A stretch of 64,000 nt of DNA, taken from the NCBI RefSeq assembly GCF_016741935.1, contig NZ_JAERRG010000009.1:186001-250000 (forward strand), written 5' to 3'. Below, in pieces: positions 41,777-49,135 of the stretch (its first letter is position 1; each line of letters begins with the position of its first letter). This DNA is from Streptomyces endocoffeicus. GTDB lineage: Bacteria; Actinomycetota; Actinomycetes; Streptomycetales; Streptomycetaceae. The notes under the pieces are model-generated. The model was given only the letters and a program-made list of their open reading frames with translations, searched no databases and had not been told where the DNA came from. Position numbers and translations under genes: made by a program.

Positions 41777-42624
41777 GTTGCTGTTCTCCAGTCATCATGG
41801 ATTTTCTGAAGCAGCCTCCGCGTCTCCTCCCCACGCGCCGCCGCCTGTCCCGCCGTCTGGTCCAGAACCTCGGTGTACGAAGCCACGGCGTCCTGCCTGT
41901 CCACGAAGTCCATCCGGTCGAGTTGGTCAACGCACACGATGTCCGGCAACTCGGCCGATCGCAGACGGTACAGACAGCAACTCCCTGCTCGTGCCGCGTG
42001 AGGGATACCCGCGGAAAAGGGAACAACCTGGATCGTTATGCGGGGTTGCTCTGCAAGCTTCAGTAGATGGGCGAGTTGTCCCTCCATGACGCCAGGGCTT
42101 CCTGTCTCCCGGAGCAGTGCAGCCTGATCGAAGGTCACCCACAGTTGCGGACCATTGTCGTCATCGAGGACGGCCTGACGGCGCTGGAGGAGTTCCATCC
42201 ACCGGTCGCAGTCCGGCACCGGCGCGGCAGCGCGGGCGTACTCCGCCGTCTGCATCAGTGCGGGCACTTCATTGGGCACATATCCCCTGATCTTGTCAGC
42301 AGCACCCTCGACCATCACGCAGTTTGCCATGGCCGGAGACAGAACATCGCTGTACTCGTCCCACCAGTTATCCTGCTCAGCCCTGCTGCCCAGCTCGACC
42401 AGGGCGTTGACCGTGGCGTCGTCTGCGCCGTAATAGATGAGAAGCTCGCGCCAAGGCGTCGACCGCGCTGGCTTGTGCAGCCCCTTCTCCAAGCGCCGCA
42501 CAGTGTTGTGATTCACCCCCAGATGGGCCGCAGCTTCATCGAAACTGCGGCCTGTACGCTCACGCAAGTCCTGCAGGTGCCTACCGAGCACCCGCCGCAG
42601 GATCGCCGGACTCTCCTCCGACAC
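41773..42624 (-). CDS. XRE-family regulator with DUF5753 domain
   Basis: The GTG at 42624 with GGGAG upstream gives 283 residues; the longer frame from 42672 is less likely. The N-terminal HTH reads SFDEAAAHLGVNHNTVRRLE. The DUF5753 half contains YVPNEVPALMQTAEYARAA and ITIQVVPFSAGIPHAARAGS. Coupled to the methyltransferase downstream. No DUF397 gene is adjacent, unlike the locus at 15-16 kb. Confidence 0.9.
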   Translation of the reverse strand: MSEESPAILRRVLGRHLQDLRERTGRSFDEAAAHLGVNHNTVRRLEKGLHKPARSTPWRELLIYYGADDATVNALVELGSRAEQDNWWDEYSDVLSPAMANCVMVEGAADKIRGYVPNEVPALMQTAEYARAAAPVPDCDRWMELLQRRQAVLDDDNGPQLWVTFDQAALLRETGSPGVMEGQLAHLLKLAEQPRITIQVVPFSAGIPHAARAGSCCLYRLRSAELPDIVCVDQLDRMDFVDRQDAVASYTEVLDQTAGQAAARGEETRRLLQKIHDDWRTAT

Positions 42625-42857
42625 GTCGCTCCCGTCGCCTCTGGCCGCCGCAGATGCGGGCAACCACGCCAAGATTTGCGAATCGCATACCAGTCTGGTG
42701 CGGAGGGTACCGCGTTCTCGCCCGTGGCAGTGCTATGTGCGGCTTCTTCCACCGCAGCACCGTACCCGGACGTCTGATCCGCAGCCGCAGGTCAGTTCTG
42801 TGCAGGTTCACCCGCAACACTTTTGCATTCTGATCTGATTCACCCCGGCCCGGCCTT

Positions 42858-43115
42858 TTATGCGCAGGTGACCAGAAGTGCGTCTCCGGCGCCGGGGTCT
42901 TCGCCACTGTTCTGGACGCAGGCTTCGTGGTCGACGAGCGTGACGGTGACCATACAACCCGGACCGCGCCGCCGATGCTCCGCCCTTGTCCGGTGCATCA
43001 CGGTCCGGCCGTGCGGGTTTCGCAAGTCGGGTTCGAGACCGAGTTGCTCACAGTCCACACTGCAGTTCGCCAGCAAACCCCGCTGGTTCCGGGCGGCGCC
43101 TTCGACGCCTGACAT
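42858..43115 (-). CDS. Small hypothetical protein
   Basis: The ATG at 43115 lies 2 nt after the stop of the preceding small gene (TAG-GA-ATG), giving 85 residues (NCSVDCEQLGLEPDLRNPHG, MVTVTLVDHEACVQNSG). Four Cys residues are spread through it. The compact HTH-free sequence matches no family I know. Coupling to the upstream frame supports translation. Confidence 0.45.
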   Translation of the reverse strand: MSGVEGAARNQRGLLANCSVDCEQLGLEPDLRNPHGRTVMHRTRAEHRRRGPGCMVTVTLVDHEACVQNSGEDPGAGDALLVTCA

Positions 43116-43117
43116 TC

Positions 43118-43363
43118 CTACGGGAACGGCACACATCGAAAACTCTCCGGCCCGGCCATCCCCTTCTTCTCCCATCCACCACCGCGCCGGCCGCCACGCT
43201 CGGCGCAGTCCCCGTCTGTATCGTCGTGCGCTTCGTCGACTGGGAGTGGCCGATGGCCGTCCCCCGGGTCCTCGCTGTAGATGACCGCGGAGACCGCGCT
43301 GTCGTAGGCATCGTTGAGGCCGTTGCCGCTTGTGCCGAGCATGTTCTCCCAGTCGATTCCCAT
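43118..43363 (-). CDS. Small acidic hypothetical protein
   Basis: The ATG at 43363 gives 81 residues starting MGIDWENMLGTSGNGLNDAY, a start typical of a widespread group of small acidic Streptomyces proteins. The second half (HDDTDGDCAERGGRRGGG) is polar. Its stop is 2 nt before the next ATG. Role unknown. Confidence 0.5.
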   Translation of the reverse strand: MGIDWENMLGTSGNGLNDAYDSAVSAVIYSEDPGDGHRPLPVDEAHDDTDGDCAERGGRRGGGWEKKGMAGPESFRCVPFP

Positions 43364-43470
43364 GACTACGAGCCTAGACCGTATGGAGAACCGGCGCCTC
43401 GCTCGCAAGTTGGCGCGGGTTGTCGCCACTCTGAGTGCCGGTAGAGCCGCAATTTCGGGAGGTGCCGGTC

Positions 43471-43610
43471 ATGTTCGAGCGTACGTATGCCGGGCTGGAT
43501 GTTCACGCCCGTTCGGTCGTCGGGGACGCGATCGATGGAGTTTCCGGGGGGGGATCCGGTCGCTGCGGCTGGCGCCGCAGACGGAGCCGGTGTGGGGCCA
43601 TCGAGCAGAT
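43471..43610 (+). pseudogene. 5' remnant of an IS110-family transposase gene
   Basis: ATG 43471 with RBS GGGAGG begins MFERTYAGLDVHARSVVGDA, the RuvC-like DEDD start of IS110 transposases (GLDVHA). At an 8-G run (43547-43554) the frame breaks; RSLRLAPQTEPVWG continues in another frame and homology ends before the PP2C gene. The rest of the element is gone. No flanking repeats seen. Confidence 0.7.
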
Positions 43611-43671
43611 GGCCGCCGTCTCGCCGTTCGCGCCGGTGGTGGGGCGGCTGGGGTGCCTGCGCGGGGTCAGC

Positions 43672-44403
43672 TTATCGGTGCCGCAGGACGACCACGGTTG
43701 CGTCGTCGCGATACAGATCCCCGGTCTTCTCCTCTTTCTCGCCCTCAGCGGCGGTGACAAGCGCGTCAGCAAGGGCCTGCGGAGCGTCTGCATGGTCTCG
43801 ACACAGGGCCTCGACAGTCTCCAGATCGACCTGGTCGGAGATCCCGTCCGAGACGAGCAGAACCAGGGGGACGTCCTCGGGGATCTCCACCTGGCGGCAC
43901 GTCATCTCGGTCGCCTGGGCGAGGCCGAGCCGCGCCCAGTTGTCCTGGGTCTCGGCAACCTCGACGGGGACGATCTCGATCGTCTTGTCCCCGTTCCACC
44001 GCAGCCACTCGCCCATGGTCTGGTCCGTGCTCCACAGGGTCAGCGCTGCACCGTCCCAGCCGTACGCCCTACAGTCCCCGATCCAGTGGACGCTGGTGGG
44101 CCGTCCGGGCTCCATGGAGGCGACGACGGCGGACATGTGCGGCGGCCGGCCGTACGCGGCGGCCATGCGCCCGGCAGCGGTCAGGCCGACGAGCCCGCCC
44201 ATCGCCATCCCCATGAGGGCGATCGCGGACGGCGCGTGCCGGGCGAAGTCCACGACTTCCTCGTGGTGGCCGGCACCGTCGACAACAGCCGCGCACACCC
44301 GCCCGCCCCGCCGGTGGACGTGGGCGCCATCCGCATACGGCGGCTCGGTGCCGGGGCGCTGGGCGATCCCGACCGTTACCGCCACCGTCTTGTTGTCCGT
44401 CAC
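43672..44403 (-). CDS. PP2C-like protein phosphatase
   Basis: The GTG at 44403 with GGAAGGAG upstream gives 243 residues. PP2C signatures: VCAAVVDGAGHHEE (metal-binding Asp-Gly), VHWIGDCRAYGWDG, LVLLVSDGISDQV (Asp) and the closing RDDATVVVLR (Asp-Asp). Membrane segments are absent apart from a hydrophobic helix ALMGMAMGGLVGLTAAG. It is a single-domain cytoplasmic phosphatase for Ser/Thr-phosphorylated proteins. It is flanked by an IS110 remnant on one side and a Tn3 remnant on the other, so it may have been carried in. Confidence 0.82.
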   Translation of the reverse strand: MTDNKTVAVTVGIAQRPGTEPPYADGAHVHRRGGRVCAAVVDGAGHHEEVVDFARHAPSAIALMGMAMGGLVGLTAAGRMAAAYGRPPHMSAVVASMEPGRPTSVHWIGDCRAYGWDGAALTLWSTDQTMGEWLRWNGDKTIEIVPVEVAETQDNWARLGLAQATEMTCRQVEIPEDVPLVLLVSDGISDQVDLETVEALCRDHADAPQALADALVTAAEGEKEEKTGDLYRDDATVVVLRHR

Positions 44404-44599
44404 TGGAACTCCTTCCGCCGGGGGTACCCGGCTCTGCCGATGAACACAGTCGTCATACAGCCAGCTCGTCAAGGGGAATATCGGAGCATTTTCACGTGCC
44501 TCCTGCGGAAGATGACGCAATATCGCCTACCTTGCCCGGAAATTGATGCCGTGCCAGGGCGGTGTGCCCTCCGAGTGCTTGCCAGCTTTGACGCGTTAT

Positions 44600-44821
44600 T
44601 CGCCCTCGGGAGTGTTCTTGTCTCGCAAGGGCCGCAGCCCGCCGGGCAGTTCGGAAGCTGGAAGGAGTACCGGCCGAGTTGATGTGGTGGCGAACGAACG
44701 GCGACAGCCGGGCAACGTCCTCCTCGCGGAGCTGAGTGACGGCGGCGTCCATATAGCAAGTGTTGAAGAGGACCAGGGCGTTGAGGACTACGCCAGGTCG
44801 CCGATCTGGTCTCATCCGAAC
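44600..44821 (-). pseudogene. C-terminal remnant of a Tn3-family transposase
   Basis: The minus strand reads LNALVLFNTCYMDAAVTQLR, EEDVARLSPFVRHHIN, matching the conserved Tn3 transposase C-terminus (N-x-x-x-W/F-N-T-x-Y-x-D...DxARLSP...HIN). The following LGRYSFQLP is in another frame, so the piece is frameshifted. About 70 of some 980 residues remain. Confidence 0.75.
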
Positions 44822-44998
44822 TAGCCCAGCACATTGGCGGGTTCGCTTCCGAGTCGACGTTCACCACGGAAAGCAGTCGTGGAGAAGTTGGGTAGATCGG
44901 TGTCCTCGAGCGCGCCGCCAGTTGCTCGCCACCGTCCCGACCCTGGGAACGTACGAGGAGAGAGCCTTGCGGGTGGAGTGGTCCGACACGGGATGCCG

Positions 44999-45451
44999 CT
45001 AGCGGGCGGATCTCCGTTGTTCGCGTACCGCAAGGGACAGTTCTTGCATGGCCTCTCGGGCGTGGTCGTGTTCTTCCTTGTCGAGCGCGGCAAGCACGCG
45101 TGCCGCCAGGAGGCGAATGGTCTCGGGCAAGGCGTCCTGGGCCGCGATCCGGTAGGCGTAGGTGCGGCGGGCGGCCCGTTCCTCAGGGGTGACGCCGTCG
45201 GGGCTCGACGGGGAGACCGCGGTCTCGTACTGGGCCACTCCGAGAAGCAGGCCGTGGGACAGCTCTTCGGCGAAGCCGCGATCACGAGCGGCCTGGTGAG
45301 CTGCGTTGAACTTCGCCATGCTGCGGCGGCGGGTCAGAAAGGCGCCAAGAGCCGCAGCACATCCGCCGGCTAGCGCGGAGAGCCCTGCTGTGCCCGGCCC
45401 GCCCAGGACCGCGCCGATGAGCCTGCCTACCGCGGCCATGAGGCAGGTCAC
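44999..45451 (-). CDS. Hypothetical protein with N-terminal hydrophobic hairpin
   Basis: A 150-residue protein (GTG 45451; ATG at 45439 possible). Residues about 9-39 (LIGAVLGGPGTAGLSALAGG, AAALGAFLT) form one or two membrane helices, followed by a helical, charged cytoplasmic region (FAEELSHGLLLGVAQYE, REAMQELSLAVREQ). No family recognised. Confidence 0.55.
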   Translation of the reverse strand: MTCLMAAVGRLIGAVLGGPGTAGLSALAGGCAAALGAFLTRRRSMAKFNAAHQAARDRGFAEELSHGLLLGVAQYETAVSPSSPDGVTPEERAARRTYAYRIAAQDALPETIRLLAARVLAALDKEEHDHAREAMQELSLAVREQRRSAR

Positions 45452-45682
45452 CGCGATGCTGGACAGCAGGACGGCGCGGGCGGGCGTTTGAGAGCGCGTA
45501 GCGTCAAGTCTGCCCGAGTTGGCGGCCGTACTACTCCGGCGTCACCACGGTCGTGGCGAGCACAACGTGCACGACCTCAACTTCGGGTCTACCGCTTGAC
45601 CACCCGTCTGTGAGGGGGCTCCTGACGCAGCCTGGTCAACATCTTGACCGGACTCCGGGGTGCCCTGTCCGGGCGGGTCGTA

Positions 45683-45850
45683 CTACCGATTGCCGTAGCG
45701 GAACTGCGGGGTGTCGGTGAACTGCTCGTCGTATGTGTCCACGAGCTGCTGCAGCATGGTGCCGGAAAAGTCGGTGTCGAGGTCCTGGACCTGCCAGTTC
45801 TTCGCCTTCGGCCACGGCCCGTCCTCGGCGGCCTTGAAGATGGATCTGTC
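45683..45850 (-). pseudogene. C-terminal fragment of an unknown protein
   Basis: The minus strand reads SIFKAAEDGPWPKAKNWQV, FSGTMLQQLVDTYDEQF and ends FRYGNR before a stop at 45683. No start lies upstream; the sequence joins an integrase remnant on the opposite strand at about 45845. Family not recognised. Confidence 0.4.
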
Positions 45851-46022
45851 GGCATACGGCTTCCACAGTCTGCGCGCTGGTCACGTCACTCAGGCAAGGC
45901 GGAACGGCGCGAGCACCGAGGAGATCATGCGGGCCGGCCGGTGGCGGAAGCCCGAGACGGTGAACGTCTACGTCCGGGAGTTCAACCCGGCCGCCCGCAA
46001 CAGCGTCATGCGCCTGGGTCTG
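45840..46022 (+). pseudogene. C-terminal remnant of a tyrosine recombinase/integrase
   Basis: YGFHSLRAGHVTQARRNGAS followed by TEEIMRAGRWRKPETVNVY keeps the H-x-L-R box and a candidate nucleophilic Tyr in VNVYVREF. About 60 residues remain, read toward the XRE gene whose 3' end overlaps it. It marks a former integration event at the edge of the conjugation-like module. Confidence 0.72.
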
Positions 46023-46515
46023 CGACCTCTCCGGCCGGCTTGTTGCGGACGTCACGCATCCGGGCGTCGAGAGCGGCCTGGGTCTCAGGATCGAGCTCGT
46101 AGTCGCCGGCGGTTTCAGGGTTGACGTCCAGCGCGTGAGAGCGGAAGGCCTCCCCTTCGGCGGAGAGCTGCTGGATGGTCTGGGTGATCCGGTGGATCTT
46201 CTGGCGCTGCCTCTCCCATTCCTGCTCGGCGAGGGCGAGTTCGGCGAGCTGGTTCTGGATCTCAGCCTCGTTTTCCCGGGCGTAGTTGTCGCTGACCAGT
46301 GTGATCAGAGGAACCCCGAGAGCCTTGGCGGCGGTGACCGCCTCGTCGAGCCTGACCGCGCGGATCCGCTGCTCGATGCGTGTGATGGCGGTGGAGTCGA
46401 CGTTCGTGCCGAGCAGTTTGGCCATACGGCGCGCTAGCTCTGCCTGGCTGATGCCGAGACGTTTGCGTTCTTGACGAAGTCGGCGGGCGAAAAGGTCTCC
46501 GGGCAGTGGGTTCAT
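46006..46515 (-). CDS. XRE-family HTH regulator of the conjugation-like module
   Basis: The ATG at 46515 (MNPLPGDLFARRLRQERKRL) gives 169 residues. The HTH is SQAELARRMAKLLGTNVDST then AITRIEQRIRAVRLDEAV. A long coiled-coil follows (ENEAEIQNQLAELALAEQEW). It is divergent from the pilin-like gene at 46939 across 420 bp that contains a palindrome, so it is the likely repressor of the module. Confidence 0.85.
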   Translation of the reverse strand: MNPLPGDLFARRLRQERKRLGISQAELARRMAKLLGTNVDSTAITRIEQRIRAVRLDEAVTAAKALGVPLITLVSDNYARENEAEIQNQLAELALAEQEWERQRQKIHRITQTIQQLSAEGEAFRSHALDVNPETAGDYELDPETQAALDARMRDVRNKPAGEVADPGA

Positions 46516-46938
46516 GGCGGTTTGGTACTTCCTGGTCAAGATCGCGATCGACGGTGGGTGAGGGTGGCCCGCCTCGAAATCGAGCAGGCCAGCGCCGTGG
46601 CAGTGCTGGAGCGGCACATTACACATCTCGCACTGCGGATTCCACAGGCGTCCACCGCGGCCCTGCGGTCACGCGTCGCGATGCCGATTCGCCTCGCTTC
46701 CGAGCGCCTTTCGACTCTTTATCGATAGCTCCTTTCGTGTGCCTGTGATCCACCATTCGAATGAGGTAGATTAGTCACTGCGGATGCGCACGTATACGAG
46801 CCAGCAGGGGAAGCCGACAGCATGCCCACCGACCACCCCGGCTTCCATCACTGCTCGACCGGTTGGATGAGCTGCGCTTGTTGCCTTGTGACTCACTGTC
46901 ATGCCACCGAATGATTCGAAAGGCGAGAGGAAAGAGCC
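46516..46938. promoter_or_regulatory. Divergent promoter region of the conjugation-like module
   Basis: No gene is seen in 423 bp. It contains the palindrome CATTCGAATG (46755-46764) and ATTCGAAAGG (46914-46923) just before the first gene. AT-rich GGTAGATTAG near 46767 could be a -10 region. Related TTCGAA-containing sites recur before other genes in the module. Confidence 0.5.
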
Positions 46939-47331
46939 ATGGCGAAGATCTACGAGGCAGCTGTCCTCACACAGGCCTCCTTGCCGAGTGCGGCCTGGGA
47001 CCTGACCAGCTTCCTGCAGAACGCCAAGTCCCAGATCCAGCTCTGGGGCGGTCTTCTGCTCATGCTGCTCGGTGCTGTCGGCCTGGTCTGGGGCGGTGTG
47101 CTCCTGATCAAGAAGCTGATGGCCAACCCGCAGTCCGCAGGTCATCAGCAGGGCTGGGGCACGATCGCGCTCCTCATTCTCGTCGGCGGAGCCCTGGGCA
47201 CCGGCGGGTGGTCGCTGATGTCGACGATCGGTTCCGGCGGCCAGCAGACCATCACGGACCTCGGCGGCGGCACGGTGATCATCCAGACCGCCGATCAGTT
47301 CAGCGGGTTCCTGAGCGGCCCTTCCAAGTAA
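46939..47331 (+). CDS. Two-TM small membrane protein (pilin/TrbC-like)
   Basis: A 130-residue protein with RBS AGAGGAAAGAG. Hydrophobic helices at about 36-57 (LWGGLLLMLLGAVGLVWGGV) and 74-93 (WGTIALLILVGGALGTGGW) are joined by a short basic loop, the topology of VirB2/TrbC-type pilins, but there is no cleavable signal peptide. A strong hairpin follows, so this gene could be expressed at a higher level than the rest, as expected of a pilin. Confidence 0.65.
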   Translation: MAKIYEAAVLTQASLPSAAWDLTSFLQNAKSQIQLWGGLLLMLLGAVGLVWGGVLLIKKLMANPQSAGHQQGWGTIALLILVGGALGTGGWSLMSTIGSGGQQTITDLGGGTVIIQTADQFSGFLSGPSK

Positions 47332-47376
47332 GAGGCCGTCCCAGACCGTGCACACGACCGGGGGCAGAGACGTCGA

Positions 47377-47423
47377 GCGAACCGGGTCGGTTGAGGCGCA
47401 AAGCCTCCTCCGGCCCGGTTCGC
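47377..47423 (+). terminator. Long hairpin after the pilin-like gene
   Basis: GCGAACCGGG (47377-47386) pairs with CCCGGTTCGC (47414-47423), and inside it GAGGC and GCCTC pair around GCAAA, giving a stem near 20 bp with few mismatches. It can act as a partial terminator between the first and second genes of the module. Confidence 0.7.
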
Positions 47424-47469
47424 CATATCCGGGCCCGCAGCACGGTGCAGGCACGAAAGAGAGCAGAAC

Positions 47470-48774
47470 ATGGGGATCAAGGACAAGGCACTGGCCTTCA
47501 GCAGGAAGTTCAAGCTCGACTCGCACCACGCGATCGAGCGTTTTGGGGTGTTCTTCGGCATCTTCGCGGTCACGGGTGCGATCGTGATCAGCGCATCGGG
47601 GGCCTCGGCGTACCAGGCGGGGCTCGACTCGCTGTCGCAGACGGCGCTGTACACCAGCGACTTCAAGACGTCGAAGACGAATCTCGACGGCACCGTCGAC
47701 GGGATCTACACCAACGAGAGCGGCAACAAGGCGCTCGTGATGATGCACTTCAGTCCGACCGCTCAGATCTCGTACAACGCCGCGGACTACAGGGCTTTCC
47801 TGCTCGGGTCGGACACCTCGCTGAACAGTGAGCCGGTCAGCACCAGTGGGATCAAGGGCTCCTTCTACGCCTTCGGCACGACCGGCTACGTCGGGGTCCT
47901 CCTGAACGCCGACCGGCCCTTCGACCGCCAGGTGCTGAACCTGACGGTCCGTGCGAATGCCGAACTCACCACGCCCGGAGCGGAGCAGGCGCACAGCAGC
48001 GGCAAGCTGGCCGGCGACGAGACCTTCTCCAAGTACGACCAGTGGCGGGTCTTCTTCAACCCCGGCGCATCCGGGGTCCAGAAGATCGCGGCGCTCGACG
48101 CTCTGACCTTCGACCCTGCGCAGGCCTACTACGAGGTCGCACTCAAGGAGAAGGAGAGCGAGGCCAGGGATGCCCTGGACCAGAAGCTCGTCGAGTTGCG
48201 CACGAACCTGACGCAGATTCAGTCGTACACGTCCGACCTGCAGACGACGAAGATCGACGGCCTGTTCCTGCGTCCGCCGGCCGTTCCGGTCTCGATCGCC
48301 ACCGACAAGATCACGGGCGTCTCCGCAGCCGCGGCCAAGGACGGCGTCTCGACGCTGGCGCTGCAGACCAAACACGTCGTCCCGGGCGGCTTCGACCTCA
48401 ACTGGCGTGCAGGCAACGTCTACGACGGCTACCTCGGCGCCCTGGTTCCGGCCGGTCAAAGCTACGCCCAGTTCTTCACCAAGAAGCGTGACGAGGGCTC
48501 GGATCCGACGAGCCAGCAGGTCTCGGACATGCGGTGGATCCTCTCGGACGGCACCAGCCTCACCAAGGACTACCAGTCCTCTGACGTGACGATGCGCCCT
48601 CTCATGAACATCATGAACAATCTTTCACAGGCGTATCAGAACTACTCGCGGAACAAGTCGCAGTACGAGTCGGATCTCTCGCTGAACCTGCTCCGACTGG
48701 ATGCGAGTCTGCGGGACGTGCAGTCCAACAGCACCATTCGTCACGACAAGGACTTCCTCATCACTCTCCATTGA
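47470..48774 (+). CDS. Single-TM protein with large extracytoplasmic region
   Basis: A 434-residue protein (MGIKDKALAFSRKFKLDSHH). One membrane helix lies at about 26-46 (VFFGIFAVTGAIVISASGA). The rest, about 385 residues, is predicted outside the cell, with a beta-rich first half (ALVMMHFSPTAQISYNAADY) and a coiled-coil segment (EARDALDQKLVELRTNLTQI). No family recognised; position and topology suggest a cell-envelope part of the transfer channel. Confidence 0.65.
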   Translation: MGIKDKALAFSRKFKLDSHHAIERFGVFFGIFAVTGAIVISASGASAYQAGLDSLSQTALYTSDFKTSKTNLDGTVDGIYTNESGNKALVMMHFSPTAQISYNAADYRAFLLGSDTSLNSEPVSTSGIKGSFYAFGTTGYVGVLLNADRPFDRQVLNLTVRANAELTTPGAEQAHSSGKLAGDETFSKYDQWRVFFNPGASGVQKIAALDALTFDPAQAYYEVALKEKESEARDALDQKLVELRTNLTQIQSYTSDLQTTKIDGLFLRPPAVPVSIATDKITGVSAAAAKDGVSTLALQTKHVVPGGFDLNWRAGNVYDGYLGALVPAGQSYAQFFTKKRDEGSDPTSQQVSDMRWILSDGTSLTKDYQSSDVTMRPLMNIMNNLSQAYQNYSRNKSQYESDLSLNLLRLDASLRDVQSNSTIRHDKDFLITLH

Positions 48775-48832
48775 GTGCAGCGATGAAGTCACGCATCCCG
48801 CTACCTGGCATTGATCCGGAAAGGAAAACGAC

Positions 48833-49135
48833 ATGGCCACCGACAAGCCGAATCGGAGTCCCAAGAAGGGGACGACGAAGGACCAGTCGAGCACGTCGGT
48901 GAGTCAGGGGATGCCCCGGCAAGGTCGCGGGACCAAGAGCCTCGGCCCTGAGGAAGACATCGAGAAGCCTCCCGAGGGCAAGGCCAGCGTGCCCAAGCAG
49001 CTCCCGGCCCCGGGAGCTGATTCTTCTGGTCCTTCTGGCGCGGCGAACACTGCGCCGAAGATGCCGGACGCGGCAGACACCGCAGAGACCGCAGGCAAGG
49101 CGGCCGGCGCCGCGAATGCCGGGTGCAGGGCATGA
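48833..49135 (+). CDS. Low-complexity protein, possibly the 5' part of the cell-wall hydrolase gene
   Basis: A 100-residue Pro/Ala/Lys/Ser-rich protein (MATDKPNRSPKKGTTKDQSS) with RBS GGAAAGGAAAA. It overlaps the next gene by 13 nt in another frame. The ending AGKAAGAANAG flows into the similar low-complexity start of the next product (GNMAGGAARKAIEG), so the two may originally be one protein split by a frameshift. Confidence 0.55.
   Translation: MATDKPNRSPKKGTTKDQSSTSVSQGMPRQGRGTKSLGPEEDIEKPPEGKASVPKQLPAPGADSSGPSGAANTAPKMPDAADTAETAGKAAGAANAGCRA

Noticed and set aside
42540..43170. Promoter or CDS on the plus strand opposite the XRE and small genes
   Set aside because: Plus-strand frames here (for example 42823..43284) lack RBS and family features.
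43471..43610. Functional IS110 element
   Set aside because: Only the first part of the transposase remains, it is frameshifted at a G-run, and no 3' half or ends were found.
46771..48459. 562-residue minus-strand open frame
   Set aside because: It is antisense to two well-supported membrane-protein genes and is rich in Arg, Gly and Val, typical of a GC-frame shadow.
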